Shown here one piece after another: positions 22,937 to 33,459 of a stretch of DNA of 64,000 nucleotides. This DNA comes from Leptobrachium leishanense (lineage: Eukaryota; Chordata; Amphibia; Anura; Megophryidae), in contig CM019064.1 in the NCBI GenBank assembly GCA_009667805.1, positions 111,202,328 to 111,266,327 on the forward strand. Direction: 5' to 3'. The stretch's first letter is position 1. Each line of letters opens with the position of its first letter. A program made the position numbers and the translations under genes. Below the pieces are notes generated by a model. The model was not told the DNA's origin. It was given only the letters and a program-made list of their open reading frames with translations, and made no database searches.

Positions 22937-22995
22937 TCAGAATTTTCCTGGGGGTGATTTGTGATGATGTGGATGGTGTTGTTTAAGATGTGGAC
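22937..22995 (-). CDS. ANOS1: ANOS1 terminal coding exon (His-rich tail and stop)
   Basis: After the acceptor ...gaatttcag (minus strand) the frame completes an Arg codon split from the previous exon. It then encodes PHLKQHHPHHHKSPPGKF and ends in TGA (22937-22939). A basic, histidine-rich C-terminus ending shortly after a HxHPHH motif is characteristic of anosmin-1, whose tail follows the fourth FnIII repeat. Phase (1 base carried in) and length (19 codons including stop) fit the preceding exon 12.3 kb away. The conservative His/Pro pattern rather than overall identity supports the call. Anosmin-1 is a secreted extracellular-matrix protein that binds heparan sulfate and modulates FGF receptor signalling in GnRH-neuron and olfactory-axon migration. 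Confidence 0.88.
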
Positions 22996-23118
22996 CTGAA
23001 ATTCAGACACAAATATCAGTACATTATTTGGAAACCATATTTAAGCATTTGATGTACACATTTAAATATTTACAATAGAGGAAAAGTACAGAGAGTGAAA
23101 TAGCTGCACCAATATCAC

Positions 23119-23536
23119 TTAACCTCCCTGGCCGTCTATTTATTCAGAAAATTTCTTTTCTGAAAATGGTCTATTTTTTTTTTTTTTGCCCTGCTTAGCA
23201 GCATCCCCAGTGTGGCTCGGGGTTAAATTCCTATGTTGGAAGCGGTAACCCCGAGCAACACTCGGGTTGCCGCTGGATACATTACCTCTCCCTGCACTCC
23301 CTCGATGTCCCCAGCTGCCTCCTCCGCCGACCGCGACTTCATTACTTCCTGGTTTCCTCCTCACGAGAAGGAATCCAGGAAGTAAAATGCTGCGATCGCC
23401 GGAGGAGGCTGCAGACATCATCGAGGGAGCGCACAGAGAGGTGATGTATACAGCACGAGTGTGTCTCCGGGTTACCGCTCTCAGCGGTGAAGTTTAACCC
23501 CCGAGACACACTCGGGATAACCGCCAGGGAGGTTAA
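23119..23536. mobile_element. TTAA-flanked piggyBac-like MITE (CCTCCCTGGCGGT ends)
   Basis: Starts TTAACCTCCCTGGCCGTC and ends ACCGCCAGGGAGGTTAA. TTAA target sites lie at both ends. Internal imperfect palindromes (ccccgagcaacactcggg; ccgagacacactcggg) and a GC-rich middle match a repeat type common in frogs. It lies in the last ANOS1 intron. Confidence 0.85.
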
Positions 23537-24443
23537 GAGGTAAGTGTACCAATATGCACCACATTTCAGTTGGGAATTAAAAGTATTATTTGTTGTTCGT
23601 CAAATAACGGGTTATGCATAAAGCACTGTTGAGGCAGGGAAGCTCCCTGTAGTTGCAAACAGTGGTAAAAATCCCTGTTGGTGCAACTAAGGTGAACTTC
23701 AGCTATGCATAAAAAGCAATATTCAACTTTAGCAGGTAAGAGACGAAATAACAGTGATCAACACTGAATAATGGTACTAACAATATTGTTCTGTCAAATG
23801 AGCAAGCTACAGTTATTATCCATTTAGTGTTGTTCTACACCTTGCCTTACAACAACAGCAAATGTACTGCAGTTATACTACAGCTTTGATCTTCATTGAA
23901 CTTCAATTGAAAATACAGCAACAACAACTTTAGACAACTAGACTGAAACTAGAATGGATATCCTATGGAAAACTACACCAAGATCTACGCTACACAACAT
24001 TGGTAAAAACTACGATGGTAAGAATGGAACAAGGTATGGAGAACTAAGGTGAAATTTCACTAAATAGTGAGTTCACTGTATTTTATGTACTGTGGTTCCC
24101 CAAGGTTTGCCAAACTAAATCCACATTCTTCCAATGAAAGAAGAATCATTAGTGAACAACTTTATTTTGTGACACTAATTGCACATGATGTATGCTGTTG
24201 GTATTATACTAAATGAGAAAGTGGAATAAACTAGAAACTGTAGTATATATCAACCACACATTACATCAATGGCAAACATCCAATTTTATAGTATTAGAAT
24301 GAAAATACGTTGATCAGCCACAATATTAAAACCACCTGCCTAATATTGTGCTTGCCAAAACAGCCCTGACTGGCATGGCTTCCACATGACCTCTGAAAGT
24401 GTCCTGTGGTATTTGTGTCACCAAGGCATTAGTAGCAGATCTT

Positions 24444-24812
24444 TTAAGTCCTGCAAGCTGCAAGATGGGACCTCCATGGATCAGATTCAGATCTGGGGAA
24501 TTTGGGAGCCAAAACCTTGAACTCTTTCTCATGTTTCTCAAACCCTTCTTGAACAATGTTTGCAATGTGGCATAGAGGATTATCCTGCTGAAAGAGGTTA
24601 CTGCCATCAGGGAACACCATAGACATAAATGGGTGTACATGGTCTACAACAATCTCTGGGTAGGTGGTAGGTGTCAAAGTAATATCCACATCATTGCCAG
24701 GACCCAAAGTTTCCCAGCAGAACATTGCCCAAAGCAAAACAATGCCTCCACTGGTCTGGCTTGTTAACATAGTGCATCCTGCTGCCAATTCTTCCCCAGT
24801 TAAAGGGCACAC
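24444..24812 (-). pseudogene. Tc1-like transposase remnant
   Basis: The readable fragment of 122 codons includes FPDGSNLFQQDNPLCHIAN (QQDN around the second catalytic Asp) and KEFKVLAPKFPRSESDPW. The latter is a decayed form of the Tc1 region that normally carries the third acidic residue. The frame runs out before a recognisable catalytic Glu motif. The DNA-binding N-terminus is absent or lies beyond the inserted element at 25020. Inactive. Confidence 0.75.
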
Positions 24813-25019
24813 ACGTACCTGACCTTCGACATGATCTAAAAGAAAACGCGATTCATCAATCCAGGCAACCTTCTTTTATTGTTCCATGATCCAGTTCTGG
24901 CACTCACATCCCCCAAGGAAGGTGTTTCCGATGATGGGTAGGTGTCATTATGGGCAGTTACAATAAACAGAAATGCACTGTTTGTTTTTCTTTCTACCAT
25001 GGCCACCAATTAACCGCTT

Positions 25020-26094
25020 TGCTGAGAAGGAAGCGTTCAGTGCGTCCTCTCTCACGGGCTCAGCGTGCAGAAGATGCGCTTAGCGCGTCCTGTCTTTGCA
25101 ACAGTGATCGGCCGTATTTCAGCCAATCGCTGCGATCTCCCAGTGCCAGCTGACATTTTGGATGCCAGCCCCGCCTCCAGCATCCCGGCCAACATCATAG
25201 CGTCAATGCGCCGGGCTTGATGACATTGATTTCCGGTACCCCCCCTGCCAGAGCAGGGAGGGGAGGTCTTTTGGACCCCTCTCCCTCCCCATTGGTAAGG
25301 GCCACAAAACAAAGGCTGGCACCGCTTGGAAGGGCAGAGTCTGCCCTTCCTGGCAGTGTCTGCTTTTAACCCCTTAGGGGCTGAATTGCGATTCTGGGGC
25401 CAATCGGCACCAGATCGTGGTCCTCTCTCAGAGGTGGCTGACATCTTGGATGTCGGCCAAGCCTCTGGGATCTCCCCTCGTCCACTGACATCATTGGGCG
25501 ATAACCCCTAGCTGCCACCTATGGTGGAGATAGGGGGGGTCCAATGACCCCCATATTTACCGATCCGTGGCAGCTAGGGATTAATGCTTGGTACCATTTG
25601 AAATAAAAAAATAAAAAAAAACGTGTTTGGTTTTTTATTTTGTTTTATTAATCCAACATTATTGTTCAAATTTCAATTATTATGTGAACAATGATACTAC
25701 ACTAACTTTTTTGGGGGTATTTTAGCTAAAATCATGTAATTTCTCAGAAAAATAAAAGTAACAGGTTCCCAGTTTTAATTTTTTTAACAACTGTACCCCA
25801 TAGACTAAATAACTCCAAAGGCTCGGATGATAAAATTTGAAAAAAAAAAATTGTGCACGCTGTAGATGATTGGAAATTCACATTTTTTGTTATAGCATCC
25901 TGGCAGGGCATAATGTATACAGCTAATAATGATATATTATGAAGCTGCTGAGTCTGCCGTAAAAAAATGATATATAATTTGTCTGGGTCGTACAATAAAA
26001 CGTGACTTCAAATCACGTTTAATCATGATGAGCAAAACCGGTAAACATTAGCTCAGCACACAGAGGTGATATGGCTCAGCAGTGAAAGGGTTAA
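25020..26094. mobile_element. TTAA-flanked piggyBac-like element nested in the Tc1 element
   Basis: Starts TTAACCGCTTTGCTGAG and ends GCTCAGCAGTGAAAGGGTTAA, with the TTAA target duplicated. The GC-rich half has gcgtcc/ggacgc words, followed by an AT-rich half. No transposase is present. Related elements start at 28660 and 60772. Removing it rejoins the interrupted Tc1 sequence as caccaa-TTAA-gctacaatag. Confidence 0.85.
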
Positions 26095-26734
26095 GCTACA
26101 ATAGCTCTTCCATATGATCAAGGCAGAGGGGCTAACCTATGCTTCCCACGTTCATCATTGAGTCAGGTCACTGGTTGTCCTTCCTAGCACCAGTTTCGTA
26201 GGTGCATACCAGGAACACGCCACTACATTTGCTATTTTGGAGATGCTTTGACCCAGTCGTTTATTTTTCCAGTATCCAACACATGAAATTCAAGAACGGT
26301 CTGCTCACTTGTTGCCTAATATATCCCACCCCTTGACACATGCCACCTACAATGTAATCACAGCTATTCACTTCACTTGTCAGTGGTTTTAATGTTGGGG
26401 CTGATCAGCAAAAAAATCACATTTAAAAATAATGATCATTCTCAGCAGCAATATGGCACCTACATGGACTGTGGAATGTATTCCAAAATTATCATAAGCA
26501 ACTTGCTTTTATTCTTTATTATTAAGTTAGAGAAAACCTGATATACCCTAGCATGGAGTTAAACTATTTCTATATATGCATTTCGGATAACATATCAGTC
26601 TTAAATAACCAAGCTGATGTCCCATCCGTTCTTTTTATATCGCTACCTAGTGTTTGTTTTGATTGTCTATACAGTAAGTAATTGATTAGATGTATATCAT
26701 GGCTTGGACGACATATTTACTATTTTACTTTTAT

Positions 26735-27107
26735 TATTATTATTCTTTATTTATATAGCGCCAGAATATTCCGCAGCGCTGTACAATGGGCACAATATAG
26801 ACAGGGTTACACTACATTGAACAACAATTGACAAACTGATACAATAGTAAAGGAAGGCCCTATTCCCGTGGGAATCTAGAAGGGTTGGGGGTGGAAACAG
26901 AAGGAGAGGACTGCAAGGTGAGAGTGATGTACTGGTTGGGGCAGTGAGGTGTATCAGTGAGTTGGGTGGTAGGCTTGCCTGAATAGGAATGTCTTAAGGG
27001 AGTGTTTGAAGGAAGGGAAACTAGGGGAAGGCTGACCGTACGAGAGAGAGCGTTCGAGAGGATGGGGCTGCGTGGGAGATATTTTGCAATCTATCATGGG
27101 AAGAGGG
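26735..27107 (-). repeat. LINE-like 3' end, minus orientation
   Basis: Starts with the reversed tail tttatttatatagcgccaga and attccgcagcgctgtacaat. It then carries ggccctattcccgtgggaat, the reverse of the same block at 63800-63830 in the other orientation. No reverse transcriptase ORF is left. The type is very common in amphibian genomes. Confidence 0.65.
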
Positions 27108-27250
27108 TCAGCTAGCTACACAAAAGTTATATATACTGCACCATTAAAATCAATGCCAAATATGAAAAGTAGGAAAAAAAAACTAGCGGTAAATTGACCA
27201 TTGTTCTTCAAAATGTTGAAAAATTATGCTACAACTGCATACTGGGACTT
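27108..27250. repeat. Second copy of the 22679-22817 segment
   Basis: Begins agggtcagctagctacacaa and ends gcatactgggactt, directly after the LINE-like fragment. It differs from the 3' UTR copy by scattered substitutions and A-run length, about nine in ten bases matching by eye. Direct orientation, 4.4 kb apart. Confidence 0.85.
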
Positions 27251-28317
27251 CAATATATACCATCAAAAGATCATAGTTTGATCATATATTGTTATAACAT
27301 ATTGTAATTTTGCCAATTTTCTACTTATATTTTCAATTTATACTGGAGAATATCTTTATAATAATAATGAATATGGGATTGTATTAAACATGGTGAAGTT
27401 ATTATAGCTTACATTTTACAAGTTGGTAAAAAAGACTCTGTTTTAATAATAGCCTCATTTCTTTTAACTCCCATAGAAGATCTGTTATGTCCAAAGAAGA
27501 ATGTTAATATATTGAGGAATTTCACAACAAACACTGCTTTTGTCATAATTGCCAATTACACCACGTTTTGCTCTGCAGCTGATGATGATACCAGGGAATA
27601 TGATCTCCCTTAGCCAGACGTTTGTTTTTGTTTTCATTATATCTTTCTTTTGTTTCTAAATTCCAAAACATTGAGAGATGAATCAGAGCACATCTGGATA
27701 TTTTTGTGAACTACTGAAAGACATTATAATTTATTACTTTCTCGTTGTTGTATACTGGAAAATTCTCTATAATGATTTCACAGTTTTAATTAAGTCCATT
27801 AAAAGCCATATTCAACTTTTATTCATTTCTCACTCTAGGGACCTGAGATAGGTAAATGAATGGGGTGCAGAAAAGACAAGTTACCATCAGTGCTTTGGTT
27901 AGATGTTGAATTAGAAAGCTACATTTTTTCATAAGGCAGCAGAAGTTATAGAATGATATTTTTTCCCTCGCATTGAAAGTCAATGGTGGTATTAAATATT
28001 AGTTTTTTAACTCACAAAAGTTCTTATGTTGCCAAAAACAATGTGGTAAAATGGATCCAAAAGCTGCACCATTAGGCACTCCAACCAAATTACAAAATAT
28101 ATAACACTGGTGAGAAAAATAAGACATAAGTTCACACGCGCTAATGGTCAAATGGATTATAAGAAGACCTAGCATAAATGCAAAAGTATTCAAGAAAAAT
28201 TAGAAAGATAATCTAGGATAATAACAATTGATTGAAGGTAATATTTATACTAATCCCTCACCGACCTCATCCTGGTCCCCCTACGTTTTTATTCTAGAAA
28301 AAGTATAAAATCACTTT
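27251..28317. other. Intron sequence, nothing recognised
   Basis: AT-rich sequence of the last ANOS1 intron, with no ORF above 64 codons and no clear transposon ends. Confidence 0.5.
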
Positions 28318-28824
28318 CAGGGTTATTCAGAGAGAGCCGATCTGGCACCGAAATGGTACTGAACAGTGAATTTCCCCATACGGTGCAATATCGTGGCCAT
28401 TTGGCTATTCAGAGAGCAGGCAGTTCGCCAAAGTTTGGCAAATGGCCAGCAAAATACAATGCCTGTTGGATGGCAGTGAAATCCTCATAGAGAAGCAATG
28501 GTTAATCTATTCAGAGAACACTGAACAGCAGTGAAAAGTTGCCAAAATTTCCTGCCGTTCGGTGGTTTCATTCGGCAGGTTCAATCAGGCAAATCCCATA
28601 GGCTTCAATGCTAAAAATATTTCCGTTTTTATTCAATATCTAAAAACACATTTATTCTTTTAACCCTTTTGCTGCTGAGGCTTTTCCCGCCTCTGTGCTG
28701 AGCTCATTTTTACCGATTTTGCTCATCATGTTTAAACGGGTTTTGAAGGCTTATTTTAGTATATGACCCAGACATATTATATATCGTTCTTTCCGTTAGA
28801 CTCGGCAGATTCATAATATGTCAT

Positions 28825-28839
28825 TATTATATGTATACG
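28825..28839. repeat. Left 15-bp target-site duplication of the Penelope insertion
   Basis: TATTATATGTATACG here equals 31610-31624 exactly, and the single uninterrupted copy is found in the related element at 60936-60951. This defines the inserted DNA as 28840-31609. Confidence 0.92.
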
Positions 28840-29018
28840 GTCATCCAAAGGTGCCGCAATCTCCACCGCTGGGAGCCCACAGAACAGGCGCCGAGTCTCC
28901 AGAGATGGGAGCGCCGAAACTCCCTTCACAAACTGCACCAAACACAAAGGATCCTGGACTCAGGCAGCTGCAATTCATGAATTTATTTAGCAGGGTAGCA
29001 TCTCACCACCACAGAACA

Positions 29019-29048
29019 GTGACGTTTCGGCCACAGACGGCCTTAATC
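29019..29048 (-). ncRNA. Hammerhead-like core, left Penelope end
   Basis: Reverse complement of the motif at 31578-31609: atgatta, a GGCC/GGCC stem with loop gtctgt, then GAAAC. The CUGANGA box is altered, so self-cleavage is doubtful. Confidence 0.4.
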
Positions 29049-29363
29049 ATACAATTTGAAATGGACATGGCAACTTCAATTTAAACCACTCTGATCCAAT
29101 CACATTGAAGTCCTCATAATGAGGGGGTGTGTGCCATTGTCCAACACAAATGAGTACAAAACGGAATTTTTTCCTTTTCACATTTGTAATACACATAAAA
29201 CATAATAGAAATAAAAATAAAACAATAAACCATACATAAAAAAAACATACATAAAAAAACCATACATAAAAATTCTTTACTCAGCCATAAAGGAGCAAGC
29301 ACGTTATCGATGTGACCTAATGAAGAAATACAAGGGGACTAACTACACCCCACCAACAAGATA

Positions 29364-29882
29364 CTAATAGCAAAGATGCAAGTCAAATTCCCTATTAAGG
29401 CCCTTCGGCCACAAAGTATCCAAAACATGTATCCAGCGTTTCTCTTTTTGTTTTAACAATCTGATCCTATCCCCTCCTCGTCGTAGGGCTGGGACATGAT
29501 CAATGATCTGAAATCTTAATTGGGCTATATTATGTGTACAAGCCAGGAAATGTTCGGGGACCGGTAAATCCCTACGACCCGTCCTAATAGTTGACTTATG
29601 TTTCGTGAAACGTTCTTTCATTTTCATTGTGGTTTCACCCACATATAATAAGCCACAAGGGCATTTAAGTACATAAATTACGTAGGAAGAATCGCATGTG
29701 TAATATTCCCGTATTCCCATCTTGTCACCCGTATGTGGATGTACTACAAATTCCCCCTTGATGACCGCACTACAAGAAGAACAATTAAGGCATGGGAAGG
29801 TGCCCCTTCTCTGGGGGCCAAGGAATCTTTGTTGTTTCTCCCTAATAGGGCCTATGTCTGCTTTAATCAAGTGGTCCTTCAA
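29364..29882 (-). pseudogene. Penelope GIY-YIG endonuclease, left inverted arm
   Basis: The minus-strand frame from LKDHLIKADIGPIREKQQ to the stop after FDLHLCY encodes about 172 residues. It has the Cys-rich linker (FPCLNCSSC) and the endonuclease core YVIYVLKCPCGLLYVGET. It matches the C-terminus of the right arm residue for residue. The open frame continues upstream to 30047 only as antisense of the reverse transcriptase, so there is no proper start. Broken by the inversion. Confidence 0.88.
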
Positions 29883-29883
29883 C

Positions 29884-31263
29884 GAGGAAGGATTAAGAGC
29901 AATACAAGAAATATTAGAGGAAAATTTCTTTTCTGAGGACCAGATAGCTTTTTTGTTGAAACTCGTACAATTTGTTTTACATAACAATTTCTTCCTCTTT
30001 GGGGATACAGTGTATAGACAGTGCAGGGGGATCACGATGGGATCCAATATGGCACCAGCCTATGCAAATATTTACATGGATGCCTTCGAAAAACATTTTG
30101 TCTACAATCACCGTTTATTTGTCCAGTTTGCCCATGTGTGGTGGCGCTATATAGATGATGTGTTTGGGATATGGATGGGTAGTCTGGAGGATCTTGAGAC
30201 TTTCTTTAAAGAGATTAATATGGTCAATGAAAGTATTAAGTTTACTATGAAATTTAGTCGAGAGTCGATTGACTTTTTAGATCTCACACTTAAAGTAGAG
30301 GGGTCACATTTATCTAGTGACTTATTTACTAAATCTACGGATAGGAATAGCTTATTACACTTCAAAAGTTTTCATCCAGGTAATACATTGAGATCTCTAC
30401 CACGTAGTCAACTAATGAGGGTTATTAGGAATGTATCAGATCCTGAGGTCCGTAGAGATAGATTACAGGACATGGTGTCTAAATTTAGAGAACGGGGTTA
30501 CCCTAGATCTCTTCTTCGACAAGAACTACAGAAAGTAGAATCGCTAGATAGGCAGATTATGATATCGGAAAGGACACCCAAACATCGCCAAAACACACGT
30601 ATTCCATTCATCAGTAAATTTAGTCAGATAAGTGGACAGGTGAATAACATCATTAGAAAGCATTGGGGCATACTGCGTAAAGCTTATGGAGAGGTTCCAT
30701 TTTTTCAGAGCCCCCCTATTTTTTCGTATAAACGGAACAGGAATTTGAAGGACCACTTGATTAAAGCAGACATAGGCCCTATTAGGGAGAAACAACAAAG
30801 ATTCCTTGGCCCCCAGAGAAGGGGCACCTTCCCATGCCTTAATTGTTCTTCTTGTAGTGCGGTCATCAAGGGGGAATTTGTAGTACATCCACATACGGGT
30901 GACAAGATGGGAATACGGGAATATTACACATGCGATTCTTCCTACGTAATTTATGTACTTAAATGCCCTTGTGGCTTATTATATGTGGGTGAAACCACAA
31001 TGAAAATGAAAGAACGTTTCACGAAACATAAGTCAACTATTAGGACGGGTCGTAGGGATTTACCGGTCCCCGAACATTTCCTGGCTTGTACACATAATAT
31101 AGCCCAATTAAGATTTCAGATCATTGATCATGTCCCAGCCCTACGACGAGGAGGGGATAGGATCAGATTGTTAAAACAAAAAGAGAAACGCTGGATACAT
31201 GTTTTGGATACTTTGTGGCCGAAGGGCCTTAATAGGGAATTTGACTTGCATCTTTGCTATTAG
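29884..31263 (+). pseudogene. Penelope reverse transcriptase-GIY-YIG endonuclease, 5'-truncated
   Basis: An open frame of about 460 codons begins in the middle of the reverse transcriptase (NEEGLRAIQEILEENFFSED) and ends at TAG 31261-31263. The catalytic box YIDD is encoded at 30148-30159 (RYIDDVFGIW), preceded by GITMGSNMAPAYANIYM and followed by SIDFLDLTL and the thumb-like region. After a linker come the CxxC-type cysteines (FPCLNCSSC), the histidine motif VVHPHTGDKMG, and the GIY-YIG nuclease (VIYVLKC...GLLYVGETTMKMKERFTKH). The N-terminal RT motifs are missing, so it is probably non-functional alone, but the remainder has no stop or frameshift. The ATG at 29722 lies in antisense arm DNA and is not a native start. 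Confidence 0.92.
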
Positions 31264-31577
31264 TATCTTGTTGGTGGGGTGTAGTTAGTCCCCTTGTATT
31301 TCTTCATTAGGTCACATCGATAACGTGCTTGCTCCTTTATGGCTGAGTAAAGAATTTTTATGTATGGTTTTTTTATGTATGTTTTTTTTTATGTATGGTT
31401 TATTGTTTTATTTTTATTTCTATTATGTTTTATGTGTATTACAAATGTGAAAAGGAAAAAATTCCGTTTTGTACTCATTTGTGTTGGACAATGGCACACA
31501 CCCCCTCATTATGAGGACTTCAATGTGATTGGATCAGAGTGGTTTAAATTGAAGTTGCCATGTCCATTTCAAATTGT

Positions 31578-31609
31578 ATGATTAAGGCCGTCTGTGGCCG
31601 AAACGTCAC
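31578..31609 (+). ncRNA. Hammerhead-like core, right Penelope end
   Basis: ATGATTA-AGGCC-gtctgt-GGCC-GAAACGTC. A GGCC stem II and the invariant GAAA are present; the CUGANGA box has two changes. Penelope-like ends are known to carry minimal hammerheads, and this is the expected place. Confidence 0.4.
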
Positions 31610-31624
31610 TATTATATGTATACG
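31610..31624. repeat. Right 15-bp target-site duplication
   Basis: TATTATATGTATACG, identical to 28825-28839. Confidence 0.92.
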
Positions 31625-33150
31625 TCATGACCTGTCTGTATATTATAACAAAAAATGCAATAAAATATGAATTTTCAATAATTTACAACGTGTAAAGTGT
31701 TTTTTTTTCACATTTTAACATGCGAGCAATTGCGGTTATATTTTGTATGGGGTGCGCTTGTTAAAAAAATTAGAGATGGGGTCTCGTTACATTTTTTTTT
31801 GGGGAAAATTATGCGATTTTTAACAAACGCACCGCATACAAAAATCGTTAGTGCAGCATCATTGTTCACATTATAATTGAAATGGGAACAATATTGCTGC
31901 ATTAACGAACCAAAAAAAAGAAAAAAATATAGTTTTTTTTTTTATAATTTTTTTAAAATATTTTTTTACTTTTATTTTTATTTTTAATTTTTTTTAAAAA
32001 ACTTTTTTCATACTCATGTTTGGTATTGTTGGAACGGCCATGCTCTGGCCGATCCAACAATATCAAACATTAACCCCTAACTTCCACAGATCGGGAGATA
32101 GGGGGTTCATTGGAACCCCCTATCTCCACCATTGGTGGCAGTTAGGGGTTAACTCCAAGACTGGCGTCATCGTGCTATGCACGATGACGACAGTCCGCAG
32201 GGGGCATTCCCGGAAGCTTGGCCGACATCCAAGATGTCAGCCAGCTCCGGGAAAGGATCACGAACCGGCGCTTTTCGGCGCCGATTCGTGATCCAGCCCC
32301 CATGGGGTTAATTCCAGGTACCGTTAGGAAGGGCAGGCTGTGCCCTTCCAAACGGTGCCTGTATTAACCCCCGCAACGCCGGCAATCGGGAGGGAGAGAG
32401 GTCCGAAGGACCTCCCCCCCTCCCTTTCAGGCGCCTCCTCCGCACATGCGGGGGGGCGCCTGAATTAGGTGTCATCGCGCCACCACGATGACACCTAATT
32501 AGGCCGGCGGCAGTTCCGAGTGCTGGGCTGATATCGAGGATGTCAGCCCGCACCGGGGGGTCCAGCGATCGTCCGGAACCCGGCCGATCGCTGGCCCCAT
32601 AGGGAGGACGCGCTCAGCGCGTCCACCGCAAAGAACGTTACCTGCGGGTGGACGCGCTGAGCGCGTCCATAGCAGCGAAGGGGTTAATTTGCAGCAAAAC
32701 ATTTCTATTTTTTTCCTGATTTATTTTTAGGCATTTTCTGACAAAAAAATTCCCTATTTTTTTTTTAATAGCGGTTTTTCTTTTTTTCTGTAACAGACAT
32801 TTTTATTATTATTATTCATAGGACTTTATATGTTAATTCCAGACATTTTCGTCCAGTAGTTTTTTTGCAGGGTTTCAAATTTGGCACTTTCAATCGTTTT
32901 TTTTACCCATCCAGCGGCTTGTCAGCTTTTTTCTGCGGCTGGTTGGCGCTGTGTTCGGCGGCTCGACGACTGCATTTGGCGGCTGTCTGGCGGATTTGCA
33001 CCAGGGTGCGTCTGTGATTTTATCAGCAGGTTCACATCGATCTGAAATTTCGGATCGTATTGGCGGCCGTTTTCGCCGAATTTTCCCTAATCTGTCAGGA
33101 AATTTTTGATGATTTTGCCAGTGACATTTCGGTGCTCTCTGAATAACCCC

Positions 33151-33459
33151 TTATATCTCTTGTGCCATGGCCTACTCCTTGTGCCCTTTCGGCTAGATGG
33201 CACATGCTACATAAAAGATCATGGTGCCACCCCCTGATAATCTGTGCATGTGTGGCTAGGAGTATTGAAATGTATTTGAGGAGTATACAAGTTGATTGAT
33301 GATATCAAGCCACACTGACCCATCCCTGGAAGGCTATCCAACAGGGGCTTACTGACAGCCTTCAGGATGGAGAGGAGACCTCCAGAGCAACCAGGGACCC
33401 AAGACCATTAAAATAAGTCGATACGATTAGGGTAGCTAGAGTGTCCCTTTAAAAAGTAT
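33151..33459. other. Intron sequence, nothing recognised
   Basis: No element end or ORF is recognised until gtagctagagtgtccctttaa at about 33431-33452. That word resembles the right end of the TTAA element at 62053-62637 and may be a solo end. Confidence 0.45.

Larger units (their letters stand above)
24308..26412 (-). mobile_element. Tc1/mariner-like element, degraded, split by a TTAA element
   Basis: Inverted ends gatcagccacaatattaaaa on the left and ttttaatgttggggctgatc on the right, next to TA. Minus-strand remnants of a Tc1 transposase are visible. Its open length is doubled by the piggyBac-like insertion at 25020-26094, which sits between aaTTAA and TTAAgctac. It lies in the last ANOS1 intron. 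Confidence 0.8.
28840..31609. mobile_element. Penelope-like retroelement, inverted-duplication copy
   Basis: The 2.77-kb insertion has two inverted arms, 29019-29882 and 30745-31609, nearly base-for-base identical with about one small indel. They flank an 862-bp centre holding the reverse-transcriptase portion. An extra 179 bp (28840-29018) is on the left only. Penelope-like elements pair a reverse transcriptase with a GIY-YIG endonuclease, often insert with inverted partial copies, and carry hammerhead-like motifs at the ends. The 5' part of the ORF is missing. Near-identity of the arms and the perfect 15-bp target duplication point to a recent insertion. Confidence 0.9.
28660..32687. mobile_element. 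TTAA-flanked piggyBac-like element containing a Penelope insertion
   Basis: Starts TTAACCCTTTTGCTGCTGAGG (28660) and ends gcagcgaaggggTTAA (32687). The uninterrupted relative at 60772-61347 has the same subterminal order (gctcatttttac, atgtttaaacg, cccagacatattatatatcg, atatgtatacgtcat). This shows exactly where the Penelope DNA was added. The GC-rich right part is similar to 61080-61340. No transposase. Confidence 0.87.
28318..33150. mobile_element. CAGGG-family transposon, copy F, host of two nested elements
   Basis: Starts CAGGGTTATTCAGAGAGAGC and ends cggtgctctctgaataacccc. The left part runs to ...tatctaaaaacacatttattcttt at 28659 and the family sequence resumes at 32688 (tttgcagcaaaac...attattattattcatagga). 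Without the inserted DNA it would be about 0.8 kb, the normal family size. Confidence 0.8.

Noticed and set aside
29722..29883. First 54 codons of the 513-codon plus frame as native Penelope N-terminus
   Set aside because: This DNA is the antisense of the left endonuclease arm; the real RT sequence starts at about 29884.
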